A stretch of DNA of 64,000 nucleotides from positions 1 through 64,000 of the IMG/VR virus record IMGVR_UViG_3300048809_000043. One strand, given 5' to 3'. The stretch comes from a virus. The number at the start of each line of letters is the position of its first letter. The stretch's first letter is position 1. Positions 39,126-46,734 of the stretch are shown here, piece after piece. The notes beneath the pieces are model-generated. The model did no database searches. It saw only the letters and a program-made list of their open reading frames with translations, and had not been told where the DNA came from. The position numbers and the translations under genes were made by a program.

Positions 39126-40246
39126 TGAAGTTTTTGAAAGAAATTTTGGACGTGGACTTACTCAATAAGTTGATTGAGGATGGGTTTGTCTCGCGCAAGT
39201 TTCACAACGATTATCCGTTGGCGGTTTTGAACTATACCCCGCAAGCGCAATATGATCCAAATTTGGTTTGGAACACCGAGATGAATTTGTCTCGTGGTCT
39301 GGTTTATTGTACTGAAACTGAAAAAATAGTGGCATTAGCTTTTCCTAAATTTTGGAACATCAACGATACCCGCCATCCTGAAACGATGGAAGAGAATCTT
39401 CCTAACGAAATTCCGATGTTATTGGATAAGTTGGATGGTTCTTTGGGAATAATGTTTGAATGGGATGGTTTGAATCACGTTGCAACTCGTGGCTCTTTTC
39501 ATTCTGACCAAGCAAATTGGGCAACGAATTGGATTCGTACTAAGTATCCGCGTTTGAAGTTGTCTCCCATGTATACTGTACTTTCAGAAATCATTTTCAA
39601 GGAAAACAAGATTGTTATTGATTATGATTTTGAAGGTTTGGTTGTTTTGGGCGTGATCAATATTGATACTGGCCGAGAATTGTCTCGCGATGATTTGAAG
39701 CCGTATTGTCGCGCTATGGGTCTGAATTTGGTGCAGGAATACAAGAAGTCTCTTTCTGATGCTTTGAAGGAAAACGAAAAGAATCGTGAAGGTTACGTTT
39801 TGACTTATCCTTCTACTGGAATCAAGGTCAAGGTGAAGTTTGAAGAATATGTTCGTCTTCACAAGATTTTGACTGGTCTGAATGTTCATAGCGTATGGGA
39901 ATTGTTGCGTGATGGTAAGTCTGCAACGATTGATGAATGGATTGCTGATGCTCGTATGCCCGAAACTTTCAAGGCGTGGGTTTTTGGAGTTCGCCGTGAA
40001 TTGTGCATAAAGTTTATTGAAATCAATAATATCGCTGTGAATGCTTTTCAGTCAAAGCCGATACTTGATCAATTTATGCCATACAAGGAATCTCGTAAGA
40101 AAATGGCGGCATATTTTACTCAAGAAAAGTATCGTCCGTATTCAGGATTGCTGTTTGGATTGCTGGATCACAAGGATATTACTCCTTCAATTTGGAAGAT
40201 GGTTGAGCCTTCGGGCAATGCTGTTTATCTTGTGGACGGGGAGTAA
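39125..40246 (+). CDS. rnlA: T4-type RNA ligase 1
   Basis: 373 aa. ATP-dependent ligase joining RNA 3'-OH and 5'-phosphate ends, used by T4 to repair tRNA cut by host anticodon nucleases. KLDG at 102-105 (K102 adenylated), SEIIF, DYDFEGLVVLG, REGYVLTY and KVKVKFEEYVRLHK give the nucleotidyltransferase motifs; the helical C-terminal domain follows. The stop codon lies in the loop of the terminator at 40235. No polynucleotide kinase is in the window, but cREC is. Confidence 0.92.
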   Translation: MKFLKEILDVDLLNKLIEDGFVSRKFHNDYPLAVLNYTPQAQYDPNLVWNTEMNLSRGLVYCTETEKIVALAFPKFWNINDTRHPETMEENLPNEIPMLLDKLDGSLGIMFEWDGLNHVATRGSFHSDQANWATNWIRTKYPRLKLSPMYTVLSEIIFKENKIVIDYDFEGLVVLGVINIDTGRELSRDDLKPYCRAMGLNLVQEYKKSLSDALKENEKNREGYVLTYPSTGIKVKVKFEEYVRLHKILTGLNVHSVWELLRDGKSATIDEWIADARMPETFKAWVFGVRRELCIKFIEINNIAVNAFQSKPILDQFMPYKESRKKMAAYFTQEKYRPYSGLLFGLLDHKDITPSIWKMVEPSGNAVYLVDGE

Positions 40247-40262
40247 TCCCCGTCTATTTTTA
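40235..40262 (+). terminator. Rho-independent terminator spanning the rnlA stop
   Basis: GACGGGGA (40235-40242), GTAA loop holding the stop codon, TCCCCGTC (40247-40254), then TATTTTTA. Confidence 0.87.
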
Positions 40263-40289
40263 TTGATATATCAACTAAGAAAGGAAACT

Positions 40290-41189
40290 ATGAAAAATTC
40301 AATTTGCAGTATTGCAATGATGCTTGTAATGCTATCACCGAGTGTATGGGGGCAGACTAAATCATACACTCACAAAGGAATCACTCAGGATTTGGGGCAA
40401 CAGATAAAGGCCGTACTTGATCCAAATGCCACTAACGCTGATATCGCTGTCTATGTGCGTAATGCAAGGCCACTTGTTTACACGCCACAGGACAAGAAAG
40501 ATTTTGACCTACTTTTTTCCCTTCAAACAATGAAAACTGATCTTGATAATGATCAAGAGTTTCTTGGAAAATGGTCTTATAATACTGAAGACTGTCGCGC
40601 TATAGCAATCAATGGCGATCATCTCAAACTTGATGAGCGTAGAAATTATAAGGAAAAGTGTTTGGTTGACGCGGAACAAATGAAAAAGTCTCACGAGACT
40701 TTTCTTTCCCTTATTGCTAAAACTCGTATTGCTTATATTGCCCTTGAACACACTTACGCTCAACTTAGCGTTGACGTTGGGCTTACGCCAGAAGCTAATT
40801 TGAAGAACAATATTGATCTGTCTTTATTAGTAGACCGTGAGACAGCAAAATACAATGAAGCCTCAGATAGTATCAATGATTGCCTTACAAAATGGCAGGA
40901 ATGGACTGATAATATAGTGGCAGAGCAATCTAAACATGATGCCGAATTTGTTGATCTTAAGAAACAATATGATAATTGTTTAACAGCGAGAGGAATACTT
41001 ATAACGTCTCTTGCTGATGCAATTGCAGATGATGTTGATCATAAGCCAAGCAAGTCGGCTCAACTTTATGTTGCAAAGCATCCAGGATTATATTCTTTGC
41101 AAAACAATAAGGATAAGAATCGTTTAGAATATATGCCTATTCTGACTTGTGGTGATTTGCCAGTTCGAATGGTATTTGCACCATTATAA
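40290..41189 (+). CDS. Exported helical protein
   Basis: 299 aa. Signal peptide (ICSIAMMLVMLSPSVWG), then long helices with four or more cysteines (CRAIA, KCLVD, DCLTK, NCLTA). SD AAAGGAAA. Upstream in-frame codons overlap rnlA in another frame and are not used. Unknown function. Confidence 0.66.
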   Translation: MKNSICSIAMMLVMLSPSVWGQTKSYTHKGITQDLGQQIKAVLDPNATNADIAVYVRNARPLVYTPQDKKDFDLLFSLQTMKTDLDNDQEFLGKWSYNTEDCRAIAINGDHLKLDERRNYKEKCLVDAEQMKKSHETFLSLIAKTRIAYIALEHTYAQLSVDVGLTPEANLKNNIDLSLLVDRETAKYNEASDSINDCLTKWQEWTDNIVAEQSKHDAEFVDLKKQYDNCLTARGILITSLADAIADDVDHKPSKSAQLYVAKHPGLYSLQNNKDKNRLEYMPILTCGDLPVRMVFAPL

Positions 41190-41197
41190 AATTTGGT

Positions 41198-41614
41198 TTA
41201 CGAAACCCACCCTTGCCAATATAGGTTGTCCGTAGAAATTGGGGCAGTGGTAAAGGTCACGGTAGAGCCAGAAACAGTGTAACCCACTCCTAAAATGAGT
41301 GGATAATTACACCAAACGAGCAAAGTGTTAGGAATTGGAGCAACATTACCGTAGGTTGTAAATACTTGAAGATTTCCATTTGGGGATTCTTGAAAAACAC
41401 CCGAAACTGGAAGATTCGCAGGAGTTGTAGCAGCGGCGACGACCGTAAGAATTTCGGTATTGCCGATAAAAGGCGCACCTTCCGCAATAGTGCCATTACC
41501 GATGAATAGGCGTTGGGAATCAACTGCCCATCCAAATTCACCTGGGGAAAGTTGTGGCAAATTTTGTTGAAGTCCTAAACGTGTTTCTATTCGTGATTTC
41601 TGTTTGATAGGCAC
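41198..41614 (-). CDS. Small structural protein with Mtd_N-like domain
   Basis: 138 aa from GTG 41614 with an AGAGGAAA SD. Residues 1-40 (RLGLQQNLPQLSPGEFGWAVDSQRLFIGNG) match the N-terminal domain of major tropism determinant and related tail-fibre or receptor proteins. The rest is beta-rich (GVGYTVSGSTVTFTTAP). Likely a virion or adhesin component; it has a late-type promoter box, as expected for a structural gene. Confidence 0.7.
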   Translation of the reverse strand: MPIKQKSRIETRLGLQQNLPQLSPGEFGWAVDSQRLFIGNGTIAEGAPFIGNTEILTVVAAATTPANLPVSGVFQESPNGNLQVFTTYGNVAPIPNTLLVWCNYPLILGVGYTVSGSTVTFTTAPISTDNLYWQGWVS

Positions 41615-41631
41615 TGTTTGTTTCCTCTATT

Positions 41632-41640
41632 GTATTTATC
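41632..41640 (-). promoter_or_regulatory. Late-type promoter box, minus strand
   Basis: GATAAATAC on the minus strand before the structural gene. Confidence 0.55.
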
Positions 41641-41657
41641 AAAGGAAAAGATTTTAG

Positions 41658-41686
41658 TTGACACGTATGCCAAAGTTTGGTATACT
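41658..41686 (+). promoter_or_regulatory. sigma70-like promoter
   Basis: TTGACA, 17 nt, TATACT for the tiny gene at 41706. Confidence 0.82.
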
Positions 41687-41705
41687 TGAGAAGTAAAGGA
41701 ATCAA

Positions 41706-41798
41706 ATGCTATTTATTGAAAAGTATCCGATTATCGTCATTATTTCGATTGCACTTGGGGTATTTGCACTTGCCTTGACTGTACCTTTTTGGAAATAA
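41706..41798 (+). CDS. Tiny membrane peptide
   Basis: 30 aa, one hydrophobic helix (YPIIVIISIALGVFALALTV) and a short basic N-terminus. SD AAAGGAA. A single-gene unit between two strong promoters. Confidence 0.5.
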   Translation: MLFIEKYPIIVIISIALGVFALALTVPFWK

Positions 41799-41811
41799 AC
41801 CAAAATTTGTG

Positions 41812-41840
41812 TTGACAAACATGACAAAGTTTGGTATACT
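41812..41840 (+). promoter_or_regulatory. sigma70-like promoter
   Basis: TTGACA, 17 nt, TATACT; long leader to 41961 with the inverted repeat AATACCAAATAGTATT near 41858. Confidence 0.82.
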
Positions 41841-41960
41841 AATAATAGGAATAATAATACCAAATAGTATTACCGAACGGCGCGATCATGATGAATCGTG
41901 CAATTATAAACCAACAACCAACAACCAATGGTAGTTCCATTGAAAAGGATTATTGAAGTT

Positions 41961-42425
41961 ATGAAGATTGATACACGTACATTTACTCATGCAGGATCAA
42001 GCGCTGATGCATCTGGAGTTTTCAAGGCGCGATTTGCCAACGGACTCAGCACTCGTCCGAAGGTTATGGAAAAGGTTTTTGGTTATAGCAACGTGACTTT
42101 TGTTGAGTTGCCTAACGAAATGACCAAACTTGAGGCTATTGCCTATCTTTTGGAAACAAAGCCAGAAGGTGTAAATTTGGCATCGCTTGAAGCGAAGCGC
42201 ACTTACATCAACAATCAGATTGCAAAGATTGATGGTACTGTGGTTGGTCGCAAGCGTGGCCGTCCAGTGGGTTCAGGAAAGAAGAACAAGGTTACTGTTG
42301 AGTCAAAAACTCCTACAGTTGTAGTCGTTCCTTCACCTGACAGTATCGTTTCACAGATTGTTGCATCAGCGCGTGGTAATTCAATTCGCGCCAAGGCAGC
42401 AAGGGTAGCAGCGGCAAAGAAGTAA
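41961..42425 (+). CDS. AT-hook DNA-binding protein
   Basis: 154 aa. KRGRPVGSGKK is an AT-hook that binds the minor groove of AT-rich DNA, near residue 105. The N-terminal half (VFKARFANGLSTRPKVME) is unknown, and the C-terminal end is Ala/Lys rich (IRAKAARVAAAKK). Start ATG 41961, with ATG 41928 possible. A nucleoid-associated or regulatory role is inferred. It stands alone between a promoter and a terminator. Confidence 0.7.
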   Translation: MKIDTRTFTHAGSSADASGVFKARFANGLSTRPKVMEKVFGYSNVTFVELPNEMTKLEAIAYLLETKPEGVNLASLEAKRTYINNQIAKIDGTVVGRKRGRPVGSGKKNKVTVESKTPTVVVVPSPDSIVSQIVASARGNSIRAKAARVAAAKK

Positions 42426-42499
42426 TTTGTTACTAAGTAAAATTTGATAATTTAGTAAAAGATAATTTAGTATGTGGTGTAATACCAAGCTGTTTTACA

Positions 42500-42535
42500 A
42501 AACTGCGGCCAACTGTATAGAGGCCGCAGTTTTGA
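42500..42535 (+). terminator. Rho-independent terminator
   Basis: AAACTGCGGCC (42500-42510) pairs with GGCCGCAGTTT (42522-42532). Confidence 0.8.
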
Positions 42536-42559
42536 TGTAAATAATGGAGAGGGAATTGC

Positions 42560-42883
42560 ATGAACGATAATCTTCTGTCAAAAATTAATTTACTCCGTCA
42601 GCAAATTCAGAAATATAATTCGTTGGATGATTGGTGGGAAAAGTGTATTTTCACCCCAGTTATGAGAGTGTTTTGGCCGCAGATAATTGTATTAGCTTTG
42701 ATAGAAGTTGTCATTTGTCATACGGGAAATTGGCTTGCCGCTCTTTTATGTTTGGCTATTATAGTTTCAAAAATTTATAGCACTATCAGTTTGTTGGGTA
42801 ACAATTTGATGCATGGATATTTGGTGCAACGACTTGGCAACGATATTACGATTCCCACCATTGAAAAAATTCAAGAACCATAA
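42560..42883 (+). CDS. Membrane protein
   Basis: 107 aa with two central helices (IIVLALIEVVICHTG and LAALLCLAIIVSKIYS) flanked by charged regions. SD GAGAGGG. Unknown. Confidence 0.6.
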   Translation: MNDNLLSKINLLRQQIQKYNSLDDWWEKCIFTPVMRVFWPQIIVLALIEVVICHTGNWLAALLCLAIIVSKIYSTISLLGNNLMHGYLVQRLGNDITIPTIEKIQEP

Positions 42884-42890
42884 GGAAATT

Positions 42891-43196
42891 ATGTTAACAT
42901 CAAAAGTTTTGACGATTCAAGAGCATCAAGAAATAATTGGAAGTCGTTTTCAATTAGCACAATTGGTAATGGCGCGAACCAAGCAGTTATACAATGGCGC
43001 TCCGATTTATAAGGCAGTTGGAACAGTTGGTTCAGAACTAAACCCAAAGTTTCGTGATGAAATTCCATTACAGCGATATACAAAGATCGCTTTGGAGGAA
43101 ATTCGTTTAAAGCAGTTCAATTGGAAACGAAACACAACTACTTTGCCAGAGGCAGAGCTATTATCCGACCCAAATGAAATAGTTTTTGGTTCGTAA
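42891..43196 (+). CDS. RNA polymerase omega-like protein
   Basis: 101 aa. GSRFQLAQLVMARTKQLYNG, then LQRYTKIALEEIRLKQFNW match the omega (RpoZ) pattern (RxxLVxxxAxRARQL, then IALxEI). Omega helps assemble RNA polymerase and influences factor binding; a phage version might retune host polymerase. SD AAGGAAA. Supported by motif only. Confidence 0.5.
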   Translation: MLTSKVLTIQEHQEIIGSRFQLAQLVMARTKQLYNGAPIYKAVGTVGSELNPKFRDEIPLQRYTKIALEEIRLKQFNWKRNTTTLPEAELLSDPNEIVFGS

Positions 43197-43206
43197 CTGA
43201 TCGAAA

Positions 43207-43250
43207 ATCCCTATGCTCTTGATTTCAAAGGGTATAGGAATTTTTTTTGT
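43207..43250 (+). terminator. Possible terminator
   Basis: CCTAT (43210) and ATAGG (43233) with partly paired flanks, followed by AATTTTTTTT. Confidence 0.5.
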
Positions 43251-43253
43251 CTA

Positions 43254-43282
43254 TTGACATTTGGTTGGCATCATGTTATAAT
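43254..43282 (+). promoter_or_regulatory. sigma70-like promoter
   Basis: TTGACA, 17 nt, TATAAT; sets the next start at 43299. Confidence 0.85.
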
Positions 43283-43298
43283 CATTTTAGGTGAAAGT

Positions 43299-43949
43299 AT
43301 GCTTTTGGTAGGTGACATTCACGGTCATTTGGATTCGTTCAGGCGGAAAATGAAGAAATTTCGCAAGGAATTTCCAAACGATACTGTGGTACAAGTCGGT
43401 GATTTGGGAATAGGTTTTCCGAAGTCGCAAAGTGCTGTTCTGCCAGAGCATTGCAGGTTCATTCGTGGAAATCACGACAATCCGGCAGTGTGCAGAGTTC
43501 ATCCAAATTACTTGGGTGATTTTGGAAGTGCAGAAATTGATGGTCACTCGGTTTTCTTTGTGAGTGGTGCATGGTCTATTGATAGAGCCTTGCGTATTGA
43601 AGGTGTTGATTGGTGGTCGGAAGAGGAATTAACAATTGCTGAATTGAATACAGCATTGGACGCATACATTGAAGCGAAGCCAGAAATTATGATTACGCAT
43701 GATGCTCCGCATCCAGCGTCTCATTATTTGTTGAATCGTTTTGCTCTGCAATCTCAGGCATGGTATAAAGAATCGTCTGTGAATCCAACAAGAACTGGGC
43801 AAGCGTTATCGGCAATGTTTGAGGCGTATCAACCAAAGCAATGGTTTTTTGGCCACTGGCACACCGATTGGGAAAAGCAAATTGGAAACACTCGGTTTTT
43901 GTGTCTCAATGAATTGAGTTTTAAACACGTTGACGAACCAGAAAGGTAA
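43299..43949 (+). CDS. Metallophosphoesterase
   Basis: 216 aa. Calcineurin-like: GDIHGH (D6, H8), GDLGIG, RGNHDNP, ITHDAPHP and GHWHTDW carry all metal ligands. Similar to phage and bacterial serine/threonine or nucleotide phosphoesterases (Apa-like). Substrate unknown. A second phosphoesterase of another subfamily is at 62476. Start ATG 43299 after the promoter. Confidence 0.87.
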   Translation: MLLVGDIHGHLDSFRRKMKKFRKEFPNDTVVQVGDLGIGFPKSQSAVLPEHCRFIRGNHDNPAVCRVHPNYLGDFGSAEIDGHSVFFVSGAWSIDRALRIEGVDWWSEEELTIAELNTALDAYIEAKPEIMITHDAPHPASHYLLNRFALQSQAWYKESSVNPTRTGQALSAMFEAYQPKQWFFGHWHTDWEKQIGNTRFLCLNELSFKHVDEPER

Positions 43950-43951
43950 GT

Positions 43952-44089
43952 ATGTTAACTCGCATAGTTTTAATCATTTTGTGTTGTCTCTATTTCAGAG
44001 AAAGGGAAAGACGAGAAAAAGTAAGTCACAGAGGAAAGATGTATTTGTGGGTTTTTCTTATTCTACTTTTTACTCCGAGTCCAATTTAA
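43952..44089 (+). CDS. Small membrane protein
   Basis: 45 aa with N- and C-terminal hydrophobic parts (IVLIILCCLYF and YLWVFLILLF) around a highly basic loop. SD AAGG. Unknown. Confidence 0.45.
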   Translation: MLTRIVLIILCCLYFRERERREKVSHRGKMYLWVFLILLFTPSPI

Positions 44090-44100
44090 GAAAGGGAAAT

Positions 44101-44328
44101 ATGAAAAATCCTAGTAAGAAATTTAATAAGCCTGTTGGATATGTGGCACGAGTTAATTTGCCAAAGGGATATACAAATCAATACCCTTTTGAAGATGGAG
44201 AAACGGTTTTTGTTTTTGGTGAAATTTATCTTATGCCAGAACATTGTGTCGTAGCAACTAGGGATGGAAAAGTTTTGTGGGGATATCACACAGAGCATTT
44301 CATTCCACTAACCGAAGACGAACTTTAG
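44101..44328 (+). CDS. Small beta-rich protein
   Basis: 75 aa. GYVARVNLPKG, ETVFVFGEIYLMPEHCVV and ENLS-like HTEHFIPLTEDEL give an SH3-like layout. SD AAAGGG. Start is ATG 44101, not the earlier frame that overlaps the phosphoesterase end. Unknown. Confidence 0.62.
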   Translation: MKNPSKKFNKPVGYVARVNLPKGYTNQYPFEDGETVFVFGEIYLMPEHCVVATRDGKVLWGYHTEHFIPLTEDEL

Positions 44329-44338
44329 AAAGGAAAAT

Positions 44339-44539
44339 ATGGCAAGCAAAATTCGTAAACCTGGAAAGTTTAGTAAGGTCACAGCAGTAAAGTTGAACGC
44401 TCGTGATCAAGTGGGTACGCCTAAAGCGTCCTTCGCAATTACACCAAAAAACCAGCGTGAGCCGCGTTACAAGGAATCGTGGCAGGATTACGCTGATTCT
44501 GAATTTGAAGACTTGAAGGAAGATTTGGAAAAGTTATGA
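44339..44539 (+). CDS. Small basic protein
   Basis: 66 aa; basic N-terminus (SKIRKPGKFSKVTAVKLN) and acidic C-terminus (SEFEDLKEDLEKL). SD AAAGGAAA. First of six tiny genes that end in LEKL or KLES and overlap. Confidence 0.58.
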   Translation: MASKIRKPGKFSKVTAVKLNARDQVGTPKASFAITPKNQREPRYKESWQDYADSEFEDLKEDLEKL

Positions 44540-44712
44540 TTACATGGCACGAATTAATTATAAATTTTGCCGAGATTTTTTCAATGCTTGGTGTAGGATG
44601 TTTATTATTAGGTACTTTTTATTTTGTGGGTACGCTTCCTACACGGATATTTAATTACCTTGAACGCAAAGAACAACTCAAGAAAGATTTTTTGAGAAAG
44701 TTGGAAAGCTAA
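44536..44712 (+). CDS. Small single-pass membrane protein
   Basis: 58 aa; helix IFSMLGVGCLLLGTFYFVG, then EQLKKDFLRKLES. The end is almost the same as that of 44955, so the two are paralogues. ATGA overlap at the start. Confidence 0.55.
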   Translation: MITWHELIINFAEIFSMLGVGCLLLGTFYFVGTLPTRIFNYLERKEQLKKDFLRKLES

Positions 44713-44713
44713 T

Positions 44714-44869
44714 ATGAGGCACTGGAATATAAATGGTGCTGGGCGCTATTGGATATTATTATCGTGGTATACTGATCGTGAAAATTGGCCAGATGGCATT
44801 ACAAAAAAATTCTTTACATCTGAGCAAGAAGCCATCGCGGTAATGGTTTTGGAAAAGTTGGAAAGCTGA
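44714..44869 (+). CDS. Small FTSEQEA-type protein
   Basis: 51 aa ending FFTSEQEAIAVMVLEKLES. Same pattern as 47086, 47250, 47522 and 47893 (W or Y strand, F-x-T-E-Q-x-A, then M-x-x-KLE). A small soluble family; function unknown. Confidence 0.55.
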   Translation: MRHWNINGAGRYWILLSWYTDRENWPDGITKKFFTSEQEAIAVMVLEKLES

Positions 44870-44958
44870 TGATCACGCAAGAACATATTATAATGACGCT
44901 GGCAATAGTTGAAGCCATTACATATTTCATAATTTTGTATAGATTGGAAAGAGAATGA
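44869..44958 (+). CDS. Tiny membrane peptide
   Basis: 29 aa, hydrophobic (IIMTLAIVEAITYFIILY) ending RLERE. Overlaps at both ends (GATGA, ATGA). Confidence 0.4.
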   Translation: MITQEHIIMTLAIVEAITYFIILYRLERE

Positions 44959-45137
44959 AATCATTTATATATGGTATAGAACTTATTGGTTTGGCTGTTG
45001 TATGGTCTGTATCTATAACAGCATTTGTTTTTGGCTGGCTGTATTTTTGGACGAATAAAGTTCCAATGTGGATAGATAATTATTTTGGTAAAAAAGAAAA
45101 ACTCAAGCAAGATTTTTTGAGGAAATTGGAAAGTTAA
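44955..45137 (+). CDS. Small single-pass membrane protein
   Basis: 60 aa; helix LIGLAVVWSVSITAFVFGWLY, ending KLKQDFLRKLES, paralogous to 44536. Start overlaps the previous gene (ATGA). Confidence 0.55.
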   Translation: MKSFIYGIELIGLAVVWSVSITAFVFGWLYFWTNKVPMWIDNYFGKKEKLKQDFLRKLES

Positions 45138-45139
45138 TT

Positions 45140-45286
45140 ATGAATTTTTATGACAAACTCGTAACTATTTTTTTGATTCTAGCATTTACGCTTGTTCAAC
45201 TTGAAGACTTGCGTTGGAAACGAGAACTACGAAAATTTAAACAACAAAAAGAAGGCGAAGATTTTTTGAAAAAGTTGGAGAGCTAA
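45140..45286 (+). CDS. Small single-pass membrane protein
   Basis: 48 aa; helix KLVTIFLILAFTLVQL, basic segment, ending EDFLKKLES. Stop overlaps the next start (TAATG) with GGAGAG of the LES codons as SD. Confidence 0.52.
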   Translation: MNFYDKLVTIFLILAFTLVQLEDLRWKRELRKFKQQKEGEDFLKKLES

Positions 45287-45516
45287 TGGCAAATGATTTA
45301 AAAACTATTTCGTTACCTGATACAATAGGTGTTCCGCTTAAAGTGGATGATTGGGTTGTATATGCAACAGATGTATTCAATGGTCAGCTACGTGTTGGAC
45401 AAGTTGCCCGATTCAACGAGAAATCAATCATTGTTAAACGAACAAGAGGAAAAAATGTTCGTTTGACAAGTTCACAACTTATCAAAGTTTCAGAAGAACA
45501 ATTGACACTCTACTAG
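45286..45516 (+). CDS. SH3-like small protein
   Basis: 76 aa. IGVPLKVDDWVVYATD and LRVGQVARFNEKSIIVKR match the SH3-like family of 17513 and 15263, with a C-terminal EEQLTLY. Coupled to the upstream LES gene. Confidence 0.6.
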   Translation: MANDLKTISLPDTIGVPLKVDDWVVYATDVFNGQLRVGQVARFNEKSIIVKRTRGKNVRLTSSQLIKVSEEQLTLY

Positions 45517-45555
45517 TTTTCATTATAAATCAATTTTGGTTTATGACCATACTAG

Positions 45556-45584
45556 TTGACAAACCCACTAAATAAGAGTAGAAT
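45556..45584 (+). promoter_or_regulatory. sigma70-like promoter
   Basis: TTGACA, 17 nt, TAGAAT before 45613. Confidence 0.75.
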
Positions 45585-45612
45585 AGAGTAGTAGTCAAAA
45601 GTGGGGTGTGAA

Positions 45613-45891
45613 ATGGCGCGATGGTTTGAAGATGAAATTGCTGATAAGATTCGCACTGCCGAAAATCATGTAATCCTAATTCCTGCGCAAAATCCTGACG
45701 CTGGTATTGATATGGTTGATGTGTATGATGGAGTGACAGGGAAATTTATCGCGGCTGATGTTCCCGAATCGCCAGCGCGAGAGTTCGTTATCATTTGGAA
45801 TGAATTGGTTGATGCTGGTGACAATACTGAATCTGTAAAGAAACTCAATCTTGAATGGCTCATTCAAAGCAGAAAGAGATATGGTTGCTAA
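45613..45891 (+). CDS. Hypothetical protein
   Basis: 92 aa, acidic, mixed alpha/beta (ARWFEDEIADKIRTAE, later REFVIIWNELVDAG). Start ATG 45613. TAATG coupling to the next gene. Unknown. Confidence 0.6.
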   Translation: MARWFEDEIADKIRTAENHVILIPAQNPDAGIDMVDVYDGVTGKFIAADVPESPAREFVIIWNELVDAGDNTESVKKLNLEWLIQSRKRYGC

Positions 45892-46079
45892 TGAAAAAGC
45901 TGAAAACGGAAAATTTTGCAAAATGCTCAATGGCGTTAGATTTTATTGACGGATTGAAAAAGAAAAACAAAAAGTGCGAAGGGTATCTAAATTGCACTTC
46001 AAATAAAGATTATAGCAAAGTTGAATGGCACGTAACCTATAATCCTGAACTTTTGAAAGTTGTAGAAAGGAAGACATAA
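45891..46079 (+). CDS. Small basic protein
   Basis: 62 aa with two cysteines (KKCEGYLNC) in a basic context (DGLKKKNKKC). Unknown. Confidence 0.56.
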   Translation: MKKLKTENFAKCSMALDFIDGLKKKNKKCEGYLNCTSNKDYSKVEWHVTYNPELLKVVERKT

Positions 46080-46277
46080 ATGTTTGATAAAGAAGTAAAA
46101 GTTGGCGATACGATTTTATTGCAAGGTGATAACGGAGTGGTAGAAGCTAAAATTCTTAAATGTTCTGCTAATTACAAAGCAGTATTAGTAAGATTTGTAG
46201 CAAAGGGATTTTTTGCCCGTCCACAAACCGATATATGGAAAGAAACTTGCTATATACTTGATTTAGTAAAAGATTGA
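46080..46277 (+). CDS. SH3-like small protein
   Basis: 65 aa. Opens FDKEVKVGDTILLQGDNGVVEAKILK, typical of the small barrel family. Stop abuts the stop of the convergent LAGLIDADG gene. Confidence 0.6.
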   Translation: MFDKEVKVGDTILLQGDNGVVEAKILKCSANYKAVLVRFVAKGFFARPQTDIWKETCYILDLVKD

Positions 46278-46673
46278 CTATAGAGAAAAGAACTGATTTT
46301 CAAAAGTAAATTTTTCTTGAATTTGTTGAGGATTGTATCGTCCATTTCTTAGCGTAACTTTTTTGTATTCGGCAAGTATTAATTCTGCCCTACGTTTCTT
46401 TTTTGGTTCTAATAAAAATGGAGTAATTTGTTCTAAGCAAGATATGGCAGCATCATAATGAAGTTTCCAAGACCATGATGGTTTGTGATGTTTCTTGTAA
46501 ATTTTATGTGAACTAATAGAACCACCAAAAGTGGTTTTCATAAATTGTAATAGTTCGTAAGTAGTATTTGATATTTCAATAACTGGGTGACGAAAGGTTT
46601 CGTTTTTGTTTGCTTTTAAAAGCGAAATACTTCCCTCACCATCAATTAAACCAGCAGCGTAAGCATTTTTCAT
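46278..46673 (-). CDS. LAGLIDADG homing endonuclease
   Basis: 131 aa with one LAGLIDADG motif (YAAGLIDGEGSISLLKA), so it should act as a homodimer cutting a near-palindromic site. A basic C-terminal helix follows. It sits on the minus strand just upstream of the tmRNA; tmRNA genes are known targets of integrating elements, so it may recognise that region. SD GGAGAAC; late-type boxes upstream on the minus strand. No intron is evident around it. Confidence 0.9.
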   Translation of the reverse strand: MKNAYAAGLIDGEGSISLLKANKNETFRHPVIEISNTTYELLQFMKTTFGGSISSHKIYKKHHKPSWSWKLHYDAAISCLEQITPFLLEPKKKRRAELILAEYKKVTLRNGRYNPQQIQEKFTFENQFFSL

Positions 46674-46687
46674 AAATGTTCTCCGTT

Positions 46688-46726
46688 GTATTTAGCCGAA
46701 CAAGTGGTATTTATACCCCTTGTCCT
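46688..46726 (-). promoter_or_regulatory. Late-type boxes and hairpin before the LAGLIDADG gene
   Basis: Minus strand CTAAATAC (46695-46688) and TATAAATACC (46715-46706). The second lies in an inverted repeat: ACAAG-GGTA-TTTA-TACC-CTTGT arms around 46701-46724. Confidence 0.5.
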
Positions 46727-46734
46727 AAAATAAA

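Noticed and set aside
46278-46673. Group I intron around the LAGLIDADG gene
   Set aside because: No split gene or intron core seen; the gene is free-standing between complete neighbours.
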